Below are positions 17,113 to 26,627 of a stretch of 64,000 nt of DNA, piece by piece; position 1 is the first letter of the stretch; each line of letters starts with the position of its first letter. Origin of the DNA: Oscillospiraceae bacterium (GTDB taxonomy: Bacteria > Bacillota > Clostridia > Oscillospirales > SIG627); the NCBI GenBank assembly GCA_015063985.1, contig SVTC01000002.1, positions 62,001 through 126,000 of the forward strand, given 5' to 3'. Made by a program: the position numbers and the translations under genes. Under the pieces are notes generated by a model. It saw only the letters and a program-made list of their open reading frames with translations. It ran no database searches and was not told where the DNA came from.

Positions 17113-18255
17113 ATGAAAGCCGTAAAAGCAATAATAAACGCTAAAATAGTTTTTCCAAACAAGATAAAGGAAGGCTGTTTGGTATTCAATGACAAGATTA
17201 TCGGCGCCTACGACTTCCTTCCTCAAGGCTTTGAGGGTGAGGTCATCGATGCCGACGGAGGGTATCTCTGCCCCGGTCTTATAGACGTTCATACCCACGG
17301 ATATATGGGTATAGAATACACCGATGCCGATATGGAAAAGAACCTGAAAATATTAAGATCACTGCCTCAGCACGGCGTAACCGGGCTTCTTCCCACGGTT
17401 ATGACAGTGAAGAAAGAGCTTATGGAAAGCTCCTTTGCCGCTCTGGAGCCTCTGATAAAAAAAGAAGGCACGGGTGCTGTGGTTTTAGGCATAAACAGTG
17501 AAGGACCCTTTATAAATCCCGAAAAAAAGGGCGCACAGGATGAGAACGGAATACAAAGCTTCGATGCGGATTGGATACTCTCCCACAAAAACAGCATTCG
17601 CATTATAACCGTAGCTCCCGAAATGCCCGGATTTGAAGCCTTTGCCGAAAGGATCTGCCAAAATTCATCTATCATCCTCAGCGCGGGCCATACCAACGCC
17701 ACCGCCGAAGACATAATCCGCAGTGCCGATCTGGGACTTAAAAACGTAACTCATCTTTTCAACGCCATGAGCCCTCTGGGTCACAGAGCTCCCGGTACGG
17801 CGGGAGCCGCGCTTACCGATTCCAGGCTCTATTGCGAGCTGATTTGCGACGGATTCCACGTTAACAGCCTGCTTTTCGATACAGTCCGCAGACTCAAGGG
17901 TGACAAGCTTTGTCTTATCACCGACAGTGTCCGTCCCGCAGGTCTTCCCGACGGAAGGTACGATAACGGCTTTTCCTATATCACAAAAACCGGAATTCAG
18001 TGTCTGCTTCCAAACGGTACCATTGCAGGAAGCGTGCTGACAATGAATCTTGCTGTCAAAAACTTCTACGAAAGCACCGGCTGCCCCCTTTGGGAAGCGG
18101 TCAACGCCGCCTCACTCAACCCCGCAAGACTTCTGGGCGAGGATGGAAGCATAGGCTCTATCGAGGCAGGAAAGGACAGCGACCTTGTTATCTTTGACAA
18201 GGATTTCAACACAGTAAAAACATTTATAAAAGGAGATACAGTATATGAACATTAA
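17113..18255 (+). CDS. nagA: N-acetylglucosamine-6-phosphate deacetylase
   Basis: A 380-aa amidohydrolase-fold enzyme converting GlcNAc-6-P to glucosamine-6-P and acetate. 'GLIDVHTHGYMG' carries the metal-binding His pair. 'SEGPFINPEKKGA', 'SAGHTNA' and 'VTHLFNAMSPLGHR' supply further metal and substrate ligands, and 'LITDSVRPAG' the catalytic Asp. The start at 17113 has a near-perfect SD (AAAAAGGAGG). Its 3' end overlaps nagB by 11 nt, so the two enzymes are co-translated for amino-sugar use or cell-wall recycling. Confidence 0.95.
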   Translation: MKAVKAIINAKIVFPNKIKEGCLVFNDKIIGAYDFLPQGFEGEVIDADGGYLCPGLIDVHTHGYMGIEYTDADMEKNLKILRSLPQHGVTGLLPTVMTVKKELMESSFAALEPLIKKEGTGAVVLGINSEGPFINPEKKGAQDENGIQSFDADWILSHKNSIRIITVAPEMPGFEAFAERICQNSSIILSAGHTNATAEDIIRSADLGLKNVTHLFNAMSPLGHRAPGTAGAALTDSRLYCELICDGFHVNSLLFDTVRRLKGDKLCLITDSVRPAGLPDGRYDNGFSYITKTGIQCLLPNGTIAGSVLTMNLAVKNFYESTGCPLWEAVNAASLNPARLLGEDGSIGSIEAGKDSDLVIFDKDFNTVKTFIKGDTVYEH

Positions 18256-19027
18256 GCTTCTCACTCACCCCACAATGAAAAACGTCCGTGTTTTCGTTTG
18301 CGAAAACTACGATGAGCTCAGCGAAAAGGCAGCTGCCATTGTCGGCGGTGCAATGCAGCAAAAGGACGGCTTCATCCTCGGACTTGCAACAGGCTCCTCT
18401 CCCGTAGGACTCTATCAGGGTCTTATCAAGCAGTACGAGGAGGGCGTTTTGGACTTTTCTAAGGTTAAAAGCTACAATCTTGACGAGTACTATCCCATCG
18501 CTCCCGAGAACGATCAGAGCTACGTTTACTTTATGAACAAAAACCTTTTCGACCACGTTAACATCGACAAGGCAAACGTTCATCTTCCCGACGGCAACGC
18601 CGCAGACGTTGAAAAGGCTTGCAGTGACTACGAAAAGGAGATCAGCGACCTCGGCGGAGTTGACCTTCAGGTTCTTGGAATCGGCTCCAACGGTCATATC
18701 GGCTTTAACGAGCCCTGCGACGAGTTTGTAGGTCCCACACACGTGGTTACTCTTACCGAAAACACCATAAAGGACAACTCCCGTTTCTTTGCAAGTGCCG
18801 ACCTTGTTCCCCGCAAGGCTGTCAGCATGGGTATCGGAACCATTATGAACGCAAAGCAGATCGTTCTTGTTGCCAACGGAAAGAACAAGGCAGATGCCAT
18901 CAAGGCCGCTCTTGAGGGCCCCGTTGTTCCCGGCGTTCCCGCTTCCGTTTTGCAGTTCCACAAGAACGTTACCTTCGTTCTTGACAAGGATGCCGCATCA
19001 AAGCTGGAAATATTCAAGGAGAACTGA
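18245..19027 (+). CDS. nagB: Glucosamine-6-phosphate deaminase
   Basis: A 260-aa isomerase/deaminase turning glucosamine-6-P into fructose-6-P and ammonia. Motifs: 'LATGSSPVGLYQGL', 'YNLDEYYP' with the catalytic Asp, and 'GIGSNGHIGFNEP' with the catalytic His. SD AAAGGAG lies within nagA. The Cys and aromatic allosteric features of E. coli NagB are not obvious; length fits the shorter Firmicutes type. A strong terminator follows. Confidence 0.96.
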   Translation: MNIKLLTHPTMKNVRVFVCENYDELSEKAAAIVGGAMQQKDGFILGLATGSSPVGLYQGLIKQYEEGVLDFSKVKSYNLDEYYPIAPENDQSYVYFMNKNLFDHVNIDKANVHLPDGNAADVEKACSDYEKEISDLGGVDLQVLGIGSNGHIGFNEPCDEFVGPTHVVTLTENTIKDNSRFFASADLVPRKAVSMGIGTIMNAKQIVLVANGKNKADAIKAALEGPVVPGVPASVLQFHKNVTFVLDKDAASKLEIFKEN

Positions 19028-19031
19028 TTTG

Positions 19032-19057
19032 AAGCGGGGCTTTCGCCCCGCTTTTTT
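19032..19057 (+). terminator. Terminator of nagAB
   Basis: AAGCGGGGC-TTTC-GCCCCGCTT stem followed by TTTTTT. It ends only a few bases before the ATG of the cysteine desulfurase gene. Confidence 0.95.
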
Positions 19058-19063
19058 AAAGCT

Positions 19064-20179
19064 ATGATCTATTTTGACAACAGTGCCACCACCTGCCCCT
19101 CTAAAGGCTGTATAGATGCCGTCACAGGCGAGCTTTTGCTCTTTGCCAACCCCTCCAGTGTTCACACCGCAGGCTGGGAGGCAAGGAAAAGGCTGGAAGC
19201 CAACCGTGCCGTTATTGCTAAGACCCTATCGGCAAGTGCGGATCAGCTTATCTTCACCGCCAGCGCCACGGAGGCCGACAATATGGCTCTTATCGGCGCC
19301 GCAAACGCAAAAAAACGCAGGGGAAAAACGGTAATAATAACAGACAGCGAGCACCCCGCCGTAAGCCAAAGCGCTCTCAAGCTGGAAAGCGACGGCTTCA
19401 AGGTAGTACGCATCCCCACTAAGGGAGGAGCTCTCGATCTTTCTGCCATTGAAAGCGTCTGCTCATCGGGAGACGTTATTCTTTCAAGCCTTATGCACGT
19501 CAACAACGAGACGGGCGCGGTATATGATGTTAAAGCTGCCAACACCCTTATAAAAAGGCTTTGCCCCGAGGCTCTTTGCCACTGCGACTGTGTGCAGAGC
19601 TACTTAAAATATCCCGTCTCTCTTCAAGGCCTCTGTGCCGATATGATAAGCATAAGCGCCCACAAGGTCTGCGGACCCAAGGGGATTGCCGCTCTTGTTT
19701 TAAAAAAGGGTGTCAGAATACTCCCGATAATCCACGGCGGCGGTCAGGAAAGCACCTTAAGAAGCGGAACAGAAAACAGCCCGGGAATTGCCGGCTTTGC
19801 CGCGGCGGCAACCGAAGGCTTTGAGAATATGGAAAAAAACAAGGCTATTGTTTTGAACCTGAAGGCAATTATTGAAGATTCCTTTAAGGAAAACAAGCTT
19901 ATTTCCTTCAACCGTCCTCCCGTCCAAAGTCCGTGGATCATAAGCATGCAGGTCAAGGGCTTTAAAAGCGAGGTACTTTTAAGAATGCTTTCAGACAAGG
20001 GTATTTTTGTCAGTGCGGGCAGCGCCTGCTCCTCAAAAAACAAGAAAAGCCCTATTTTAAAGGCCTTCGGCTTAAGCGATGCCGAGGCTGACTGCACCGT
20101 AAGGATAAGCTTCTCTCACACCAACACTGCCGATGAGTGCAGAGAATTTACCCGAAAGCTTAACGAAATTATAAAATAA
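19064..20179 (+). CDS. Cysteine desulfurase (NifS/IscS-like), probable ThiI partner
   Basis: A 371-aa PLP enzyme moving sulfur from cysteine to its own Cys. N-terminal 'MIYFDNSATT', PLP lysine in 'SISAHKVCGPKG', persulfide Cys in 'SAGSACSSKNKKS'. Directly followed (14 nt) by thiI, as Bacillus nifZ-thiI, so its likely job is delivering sulfur for tRNA 4-thiouridine and possibly thiamine. No Shine-Dalgarno sequence is visible: the nagB terminator stem lies about 11 nt before the ATG, so its transcription and initiation are unusual. Confidence 0.93.
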   Translation: MIYFDNSATTCPSKGCIDAVTGELLLFANPSSVHTAGWEARKRLEANRAVIAKTLSASADQLIFTASATEADNMALIGAANAKKRRGKTVIITDSEHPAVSQSALKLESDGFKVVRIPTKGGALDLSAIESVCSSGDVILSSLMHVNNETGAVYDVKAANTLIKRLCPEALCHCDCVQSYLKYPVSLQGLCADMISISAHKVCGPKGIAALVLKKGVRILPIIHGGGQESTLRSGTENSPGIAGFAAAATEGFENMEKNKAIVLNLKAIIEDSFKENKLISFNRPPVQSPWIISMQVKGFKSEVLLRMLSDKGIFVSAGSACSSKNKKSPILKAFGLSDAEADCTVRISFSHTNTADECREFTRKLNEIIK

Positions 20180-20193
20180 AAAAGGAATTTGTT

Positions 20194-21378
20194 ATGACAC
20201 AAAAAAGATGTATTCTTCTGAAATACGGCGAGCTGATCCTCAAGGGTCTCAACAAAAGATTTTTCGAAGACAAGCTTCTTGAAAGCGTAAGAGAAAAGCT
20301 TAGCGGCTTGGGAGACTTCAAGGTCAGTGTGCTCCAATCTACCGTGACAGTCTTCTGCGAGGACGACAGCCTTTACGACCTCGCCCTGGAAAGAATGCAA
20401 AGGGTCTTCGGAATAGTCAGCGTTTGCATTGCTTATATAGCCGAAAAGGATCCCGAGGACATTTGCAGAGTAGTCAGAGAATACGTCGCTCCCTCCCTGA
20501 GAGGCTATCAAAGCTTCAAATGCGATGCCAGACGCTCCGATAAAAAATTCCCAATGACCTCTCCCGAAATAGCGAGAATGTGCGGAGCGGTCTGTCTTGA
20601 GGTCAATCCCCGACTGAAGGTGGACGTAAGAGATCCTCAGATCACCGTTATGACCGAGATAAGGGATAATTTTGCCTTTATCCACGCAGGCAGTCTCAAG
20701 GGCGCGGGCGGTATGCCCGTTGCAACCTCGGGAAAGGTAATGCTTTTATTATCCGGAGGTATCGACAGTCCCGTTGCGGGACATCTTCTTGCCAAAAGAG
20801 GTGCCCAGCTCGAGGCGGTTCATTTCGAAAGCTATCCCTACACCTCCATGCAGGCAAAGGAAAAGGTTCTGGATCTTGCAAGAATAATGGCAAACTACAC
20901 CGGTACGATCAAGGTACACGTGGTCAACGTGACAAACATTCAGCTGGCAATAAAGGAAAAATGCCGCGAGGAATACTTCACACTCATTTTGCGCAGATTT
21001 ATGATGCGAATTGCCGATCATCTTGCAAAATTCTACGGCTGCGGCGCTCTTGTCACAGGTGAAAGCCTGGGTCAGGTGGCAAGTCAGACTCTAAGCGCTC
21101 TTCACTCCACCAACGCCGTTGCTTCTATCCCCGTTTTCAGACCCCTTATCGGCACCGACAAGGAGGAGATAGTCACTATCGCCAGAAGAATCGGCACATT
21201 TGATACCTCAGTTCTCCCCTTCGAGGATTGCTGCACCGTATTCACACCCAGGCACCCCAAGCTCAACGTAGAGCTTTCAAAGCTCATAGAGCAGGAGGAA
21301 AAGCTGGATATAGATGCTCTTATCAAGGAGTCACTTGACAGCCGCGACACCGCGGTCTGCAAGCCAATGGATCAATGA
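20194..21378 (+). CDS. thiI: tRNA 4-thiouridine synthetase ThiI
   Basis: A 394-aa enzyme with an N-terminal ferredoxin-like/THUMP region (about 1-165) and a PP-loop adenylation domain ('LLSGGIDSPVAGHLL'). It makes s4U at position 8 of tRNA. No C-terminal rhodanese domain is present, as in Bacillus-type ThiI, so sulfur must come straight from the adjacent desulfurase. SD AAAGGAATTT precedes the ATG; the stop overlaps the next ATG (ATGA). Confidence 0.96.
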   Translation: MTQKRCILLKYGELILKGLNKRFFEDKLLESVREKLSGLGDFKVSVLQSTVTVFCEDDSLYDLALERMQRVFGIVSVCIAYIAEKDPEDICRVVREYVAPSLRGYQSFKCDARRSDKKFPMTSPEIARMCGAVCLEVNPRLKVDVRDPQITVMTEIRDNFAFIHAGSLKGAGGMPVATSGKVMLLLSGGIDSPVAGHLLAKRGAQLEAVHFESYPYTSMQAKEKVLDLARIMANYTGTIKVHVVNVTNIQLAIKEKCREEYFTLILRRFMMRIADHLAKFYGCGALVTGESLGQVASQTLSALHSTNAVASIPVFRPLIGTDKEEIVTIARRIGTFDTSVLPFEDCCTVFTPRHPKLNVELSKLIEQEEKLDIDALIKESLDSRDTAVCKPMDQ

Positions 21379-22232
21379 ATGCTCTCACCGCAAGGCTAAA
21401 AGGCCTTCTCTTCGCTCTTATCTACACCATAACCTTCGTTTCGGGACAGTTATTTGCAGACCTGCTCCTGATGATACCCTACGCCATTGCGCAGTATTCA
21501 TCCCTGGACGACGTACAAAACTTCTCCAACAAGCTTACCGAGCTTTTTAAAACCGATTTTCTTCCCCGATACAGCTGGCTGGTCTCTATATTAAGCGCCG
21601 CGATCTCAATTCTGCTCCTGCTTATCATAACTAAATTCACATCGAGATCCTTCAAAGCCCGGACTGCTATCAGAAAATGCCCCGTATCCCCCTTTCTCTA
21701 TATAGTCACACTCTCTATCGGTCTGCAGATATTGATTACCCTGGCTATAGATTCTCTTGGCAGTATATCTGTTTTTGAGGAGCTTATAAAACAGCAAAAC
21801 GACTATTCTCAAGCCATAACCGGAAATACCAACAAGCTTTTGGAGCTTCTGGCCGTTGCAGTTGCCGCTCCACTCTGCGAGGAGCTATTCTTCCGCGGCG
21901 CCGTACTCTCCTCACTTAGAGAAAACAGCTTCGGAAAAGTATCCTCCGTGCTTATTCAGGCCCTTATGTTCGCTATAGTTCACGGTGTTCCCATCGCTAT
22001 GCTCTATGCCTTTATTATGGGTACCGTTATGGGATGGCTGAGAATAAAATTCGACAGTATATGGCCCGGCATCTGTCTCCACAGCGTTTTCAACTGTGTT
22101 GCCTACTGGTCCTATATGGGCGGAGACGAGCTTCACCCCATCAGCTACGTACTGCTTTGGCTCTCTTCTGCCGCTATAAGCATTTCAAGCTTTATTTTAT
22201 TATCAAGAAAGAAGACGGAAAATGAACGTTGA
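21375..22232 (+). CDS. CPBP-family intramembrane metalloprotease
   Basis: A 285-aa polytopic membrane protein (about 7-8 TM segments) with the CPBP/Abi motifs 'EELFFRG' (Glu-Glu-x3-Arg), 'FAIVHG' and 'HSVFN'. These are the glutamate and histidine residues of the Rce1-like glutamyl-type intramembrane protease fold. Substrates in Clostridia are generally unknown; some members process bacteriocin-like peptides or give immunity. Translationally coupled to thiI upstream and overlapping pth downstream by 11 nt. Confidence 0.88.
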   Translation: MNALTARLKGLLFALIYTITFVSGQLFADLLLMIPYAIAQYSSLDDVQNFSNKLTELFKTDFLPRYSWLVSILSAAISILLLLIITKFTSRSFKARTAIRKCPVSPFLYIVTLSIGLQILITLAIDSLGSISVFEELIKQQNDYSQAITGNTNKLLELLAVAVAAPLCEELFFRGAVLSSLRENSFGKVSSVLIQALMFAIVHGVPIAMLYAFIMGTVMGWLRIKFDSIWPGICLHSVFNCVAYWSYMGGDELHPISYVLLWLSSAAISISSFILLSRKKTENER

Positions 22233-22788
22233 ATATATTGTCGCAGGGCTGGGCAACCCCGGAAGCGAATACCAAAGGACCCGTCACAATGCGGGTTTTC
22301 TTGCCCTTGACGTTATCAGTCAAAAACACTCATTTAATATAAAAACTCTTAAATTCCACTCTCTTTGCGCAAGAGAGCTGATCAATTCAAAGTCCGTTCT
22401 TTTCCTCAAGCCCCAAACCTATATGAACAATTCGGGCGAGGCTATAAAAGCCGCCGCCGACTTTTACAAGATCCCACCCGAAAGAATAATCGTTATCTAC
22501 GATGACATCAACTTCCAACCCGGTACTATCCGTATCCGCAAAAAGGGGTCCGCAGGCGGTCACAACGGTATAAAATCCATTATAAGCAATCTTTCCTCCG
22601 ATAATTTTCCCAGAATAAAGATCGGTGTCGGCAACAAGCCGCCTCATTTTGAGCTCTACGACTGGGTCCTGGGCAAGATCCCCAAGGAGGACCAAGAGCC
22701 TCTATTCTCAGCTCTTACCACCGCCTCAGATGCTCTCTCACTGATCCTTGATGGAAACATCGACAAGGCTTTGTGCACCTACAACTAA
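22222..22788 (+). CDS. pth: Peptidyl-tRNA hydrolase
   Basis: A 188-aa enzyme releasing tRNA from peptidyl-tRNA drop-off products. 'GLGNPGSEYQRTRHNAGF' includes the catalytic His, followed by 'KPQTYMNNSGEA' and 'GSAGGHNGIKSI'. Normal length. Last gene of the desulfurase-thiI-CPBP-pth unit; mfd follows after a repeat pair and a terminator (pth-mfd order is common in Firmicutes). The TAA stop is immediately followed by a family hairpin repeat. Confidence 0.96.
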   Translation: MNVEYIVAGLGNPGSEYQRTRHNAGFLALDVISQKHSFNIKTLKFHSLCARELINSKSVLFLKPQTYMNNSGEAIKAAADFYKIPPERIIVIYDDINFQPGTIRIRKKGSAGGHNGIKSIISNLSSDNFPRIKIGVGNKPPHFELYDWVLGKIPKEDQEPLFSALTTASDALSLILDGNIDKALCTYN

Positions 22789-22990
22789 CTTACTTTTTTG
22801 AAAAAAAGTAAGCAAAAAACTTTTAATGTCGACCAAGTCTGTGCTAACACATACCACGATGGTTTACTTTACACTTATTTTAACGTGCCTTTTTGGAAAA
22901 ACAATTAAGAACTTCCACCTTTTTAAAAAAAGGTGGAACCAAAAACTTTTAATGTCGATCAAGTCTGTGCTAACACACACCGCGATGCCT
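22789..22990 (+). repeat. Two tandem hairpin-repeat family copies after pth
   Basis: Copy 1: hairpin CTTAC/GTAAG (22789-22812) starting on the base after the pth stop, then tail 'AATGTCGACCAAGTCTGTG'. Copy 2: hairpin CCACC/GGTGG (22915-22936), then tail 'AATGTCGATCAAGTCTGTG'. Stem sequences differ but pair; tails are nearly identical. The 60-aa track ORF here is repeat-derived and not a gene. Confidence 0.85.
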
Positions 22991-23020
22991 TACTTTTCAC
23001 ATAATTAAACATACCATACG

Positions 23021-23056
23021 ATAGGACAGCTTTTTACGTTCAGTGTCCTTTTTATT
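23021..23056 (+). terminator. Terminator after the pth unit
   Basis: ATAGGACA / TGTCCTTTTTAT arms about 15 nt apart with a T-run; a true intrinsic terminator located after the repeat pair rather than directly after pth. Confidence 0.6.
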
Positions 23057-23138
23057 AGTTTACATAATTCGTGTTTTTGCGTGTTATGTTGATATATTAT
23101 CATTTTTCAAATTTTTTAGAAAGATAAAGAGATTTAGC

Positions 23139-26100
23139 ATGGATCACATCAGTCTGCAGATCAGAATGCAAAATGAATACAACGCAGTGGTTAAAGCAAT
23201 GAAGGAGGGCTCCGAGCCCATCAGCCTTACAGGTATATGCGACTGTGCAAGGCATATCTTCCTTTCCTGTATAGCTCAGGACACCGGGCGCCTGATGACA
23301 GTCATCACCCCGGATGAAAAAAGCAGCGAGGAGCTTTACAAAAGTCTCTCGGGCATAGAAGGAGTATACCGCTTTCCCTCCAGAGATTTTTCCTTCCTCT
23401 CTGTAGATGCAAGCAGCCGAGAATTTTCCAACGCCAGACTTGAGGTCCTCTGCGCCATCTTCACCGGCAAAGCAAAAATGGTAATAAGCTCCATCGAAAG
23501 CGCTTGCCAAAGTACAGCCACAAGAGCAGAGCTTAAGGATAACGTAAAAAGCTTTTCCCTCTACGATGACTATCCCATTGAAGAGCTGAATGAATACCTT
23601 GTCCAACACGGTTACTCTCACAGTGAAAAGGTTGAAGGTGTTGGTCAATTCTGTCTCAGAGGCGGCATTTTAGACTTCTTCCCTCCCGTTGAAAAAGAGC
23701 CTTTAAGATTGGAGTTCTTCGGCGACACCATCGACAGGATCAGCTCCTTTGACCTCATCAGCCAAAGAAGCACCTCTCAAAGGGAAGGCTTTATCCTCTG
23801 CCCCGCAGATGAATTCTACGCCGATCCCAAAAAGCTGGAAAAAGTCAGATCCGCACTTAAGGAAAGCCTCAGATCATCCCCCGACAGAGAAAGCACAAAA
23901 AAAGCTCTTGAGGACGTCGAGATAGGCAGAATATCATCCTACGATTGCTTTAACAACATCTTAGGCTTCGGCGAATGTCTTCTCGACCACTGCACCGAAG
24001 GAATATTTGCAATAAACGACGGCGATCTGTGCGCCGAGCGCCACAAAATCGCTATGGAGCTCCTTAAAGAGACCGTGAAAAGCCTTACCGAGCAGGAAAG
24101 ACTCCCCATAGACGGAGCCCTTTCTCTCCCAATGGTGGAAATGGATCTTTTCCTTGACATTATGAAAAGCTCTCCCTGCGCCCTCTTTGAAAGCTTTGCA
24201 GGAAAAAATCTCATTCCTCCCAAAGGAATATTCCGCTTCGAAAGCAGAGTTGCTCCGGATCACGGCGCAGACTTAAAGGTCCTCTGTGACATAATCAAAG
24301 GCTATCTCGGCGAGGAAAGAAGGATCTTCTACGCCGCCGCAAACTCCATCGCAAGAGATAATCTCAAAAGCTTTCTTGACAACAGCTCCATACCCTGCAG
24401 CGTCTTTGAGGCAGGCAGTGATATGGAAGGCTCCTTGCACGGTATGGTGCATATATATACTCAATCACAGAATATTTATACTTATTCACAAGGCTTTGAA
24501 TTACCAAAAACAAAGACGGTCTTCTTATGTGACACCAAGTCCGCAAAGGCTTCTCCCAAAAAGCAATACGCGGTAAAGAAAAGTGCCAGAGAAACCATAG
24601 TAAGCTATGCGGATCTGGAAAAGGGAGATTACGTGGTTCACGCCAATCACGGCATAGGAATTTACGACGGAATAGAGAAGATCGAAAAGGACGGCGCGCT
24701 GAGAGATTTTATCAAGATAAAATACGCAGGCAGTGACGTTTTATACGTCCCATGCTCAAACCTTGAAAACGTGTCCAAATATATCGGTGCAGGCAGCGAC
24801 AGTCCCGGCTTGAAGCTCAATAAAATGGGCACGGATACCTGGACTAAAACAAAATCCAGGGCAAAGAGCGCCGTAAAGGATATTGCCAAGGATCTTATAA
24901 AGCTGTACGCCGCAAGAAACAGCAGAAAGGGTCACGCCTTCAGCACCGACAGTCCCTGGCAAAAGGAGTTCGAGGATGCCTTCGAATACGATCCAACCGC
25001 AGACCAGATAAGAAGCAGCGACGAAATAAAAATGGATATGGAAAAAAGCATCCCCATGGACAGGCTTCTCTGCGGAGACGTGGGCTTCGGAAAGACAGAA
25101 ATCGCTCTGCGAGCCGTTTTTAAGTGTATAATGGACGGTATGCAGGCGGCAATACTTGTTCCAACCACCATACTTGCGTGGCAGCACTATCAGACGGTTC
25201 TTTCAAGATTCAGATCCTACCCCGTAAAGGTCGGTCTTTTAAACAGATTCTGCACACCAAAGGAAGTAAAAAAGACTCTGAGCGACTTAAAAAACGGTGC
25301 TCTCGATATTGTGGTAGGAACTCACCGTCTCCTTCAGAAGGACGTTGAATTCTATTCTCTCGGACTTTTGGTGGTTGACGAGGAGCAGCGCTTCGGTGTA
25401 GCCCACAAGGAAAAGATCAAGGAGCAGGCGCAAACGGTGGACGTTCTCACTCTAACCGCAACTCCCATCCCCAGAACTCTCAATATGGCTCTGGGAGGAA
25501 TAAGGGATATGAGCGTTCTTGAGGAAGCACCCGGAGACCGATTCCCGGTCCAGACCTACGTTACCGAATACGATCGTGAGCTTTTGTTGGAAGCAATAAG
25601 AAAGGAGCTCAGAAGATCCGGTCAGGTATTCTGGCTTCACAACAACACCGAGGAGCTCTATTCCAGAGCGGCATTTATCAAGGAAGCCTTCCCCGATGCA
25701 AACGTAGCCGTTGCTCACGGAAAAATGGATAAAAATGCATTGAACAACATTTGGAAGGATATGATGGATCAAAAGGTTGACGTTCTGGTGTGCACCACAA
25801 TAATAGAAACGGGTGTTGACGTTGCCAATGCAAATACTCTTATAGTTGAGGATGCTGATCACTTCGGTCTGAGTCAGCTCCACCAGATCCGAGGAAGAGT
25901 CGGAAGAAGCGACAGAAAGGCATACGCCTTTTTCTGTTACAGAAAGGGCAAGGAGCTTTCGGAGATATCAAGAAAAAGACTAAATGCCATAAAGGAATAC
26001 ACAAAATTCGGAAGCGGCTTCAAGCTTGCCTTAAGAGACCTGGAGCTGAGAGGTGCCGGTAACCTTCTGGGAAGTCAGCAGCACGGTCACATTGAAAGCG

Positions 26101-26627
26101 TAGGCTACGATCTTTTTATGCAGCTTCTTGATTCGGCAGTAAAAGAGGAAAAGGGAGAAAAGCTTTCCGAAAAGAAGGATTGCTTTATAGACGTTGCCGC
26201 AGATGCTTATATTCCCTCAAGCTATCTTGACAGCTCGAAAATGAGAATAGACGTATATAAGGAGATATCCTGCGCCGATACTCCCGAGGAGCTTGAAAAA
26301 ACAAAGGAAAGCCTTCTGGACCGCTTCGGTACTCTTCCTAAGGCAGTGGAAAACCTTTTCCTTATAGCTCTCTTAAAGCAGAAGGCACAAAAGCTTGATA
26401 TAACAAAGATCAGCCAACAGGATAAAAAGCTTATTTTCTTCACCGAAAATCCCCGCTTAAAGGAGCTGGGAGCAGTAAACGACGTATACGGTGCGCGCTT
26501 TACACTGCTCTTCACCGGAAAGACCCGTTTCACGTTAGAGCTGACAAGTAACGACGTTATCGGTCAAGCCCTGGAAATACTTCATCATTATGCATCTTTC
26601 AGCGAAAAACTTGATGAAAAAGCATAG
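23139..26627 (+). CDS. mfd: Transcription-repair coupling factor Mfd
   Basis: A 1162-aa DNA translocase that removes stalled RNA polymerase and recruits UvrA. UvrB-like N-terminal part ('GQFCLRGGILDFFPP'), RNA-polymerase-interacting domain ('GDYVVHANHGIGIYDGIEK'), RecG-like motor with Walker A 'GDVGFGKTEIALR' and DEEQ box 'VVDEEQRFGVAHK', 'LRDLELRGAGNLLGSQQHGH', and the C-terminal TRCF domain. The start at 23139 ('MDHISLQIRM') is preferred: the hydrophobic 32-residue extension in the track ORF is atypical. Weak SD (AAAGAGA). A possible promoter is TTTACA at 23059 with TGTTAT at 23082. Confidence 0.95.
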   Translation: MDHISLQIRMQNEYNAVVKAMKEGSEPISLTGICDCARHIFLSCIAQDTGRLMTVITPDEKSSEELYKSLSGIEGVYRFPSRDFSFLSVDASSREFSNARLEVLCAIFTGKAKMVISSIESACQSTATRAELKDNVKSFSLYDDYPIEELNEYLVQHGYSHSEKVEGVGQFCLRGGILDFFPPVEKEPLRLEFFGDTIDRISSFDLISQRSTSQREGFILCPADEFYADPKKLEKVRSALKESLRSSPDRESTKKALEDVEIGRISSYDCFNNILGFGECLLDHCTEGIFAINDGDLCAERHKIAMELLKETVKSLTEQERLPIDGALSLPMVEMDLFLDIMKSSPCALFESFAGKNLIPPKGIFRFESRVAPDHGADLKVLCDIIKGYLGEERRIFYAAANSIARDNLKSFLDNSSIPCSVFEAGSDMEGSLHGMVHIYTQSQNIYTYSQGFELPKTKTVFLCDTKSAKASPKKQYAVKKSARETIVSYADLEKGDYVVHANHGIGIYDGIEKIEKDGALRDFIKIKYAGSDVLYVPCSNLENVSKYIGAGSDSPGLKLNKMGTDTWTKTKSRAKSAVKDIAKDLIKLYAARNSRKGHAFSTDSPWQKEFEDAFEYDPTADQIRSSDEIKMDMEKSIPMDRLLCGDVGFGKTEIALRAVFKCIMDGMQAAILVPTTILAWQHYQTVLSRFRSYPVKVGLLNRFCTPKEVKKTLSDLKNGALDIVVGTHRLLQKDVEFYSLGLLVVDEEQRFGVAHKEKIKEQAQTVDVLTLTATPIPRTLNMALGGIRDMSVLEEAPGDRFPVQTYVTEYDRELLLEAIRKELRRSGQVFWLHNNTEELYSRAAFIKEAFPDANVAVAHGKMDKNALNNIWKDMMDQKVDVLVCTTIIETGVDVANANTLIVEDADHFGLSQLHQIRGRVGRSDRKAYAFFCYRKGKELSEISRKRLNAIKEYTKFGSGFKLALRDLELRGAGNLLGSQQHGHIESVGYDLFMQLLDSAVKEEKGEKLSEKKDCFIDVAADAYIPSSYLDSSKMRIDVYKEISCADTPEELEKTKESLLDRFGTLPKAVENLFLIALLKQKAQKLDITKISQQDKKLIFFTENPRLKELGAVNDVYGARFTLLFTGKTRFTLELTSNDVIGQALEILHHYASFSEKLDEKA

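Noticed and set aside
18224-18961. 245-aa minus-strand ORF opposite nagB
   Set aside because: A shadow frame of nagB, which has full motifs, SD and terminator.
22826-23008. 60-aa ORF after pth with internally repeated peptide
   Set aside because: It is a translation of the two hairpin repeats (repeated 'KSVLTHT'), has no SD and no family resemblance.
24482-24490. TTATTCACA, an E. coli-type DnaA box, inside mfd
   Set aside because: A single match in coding sequence with no neighbours; expected by chance.
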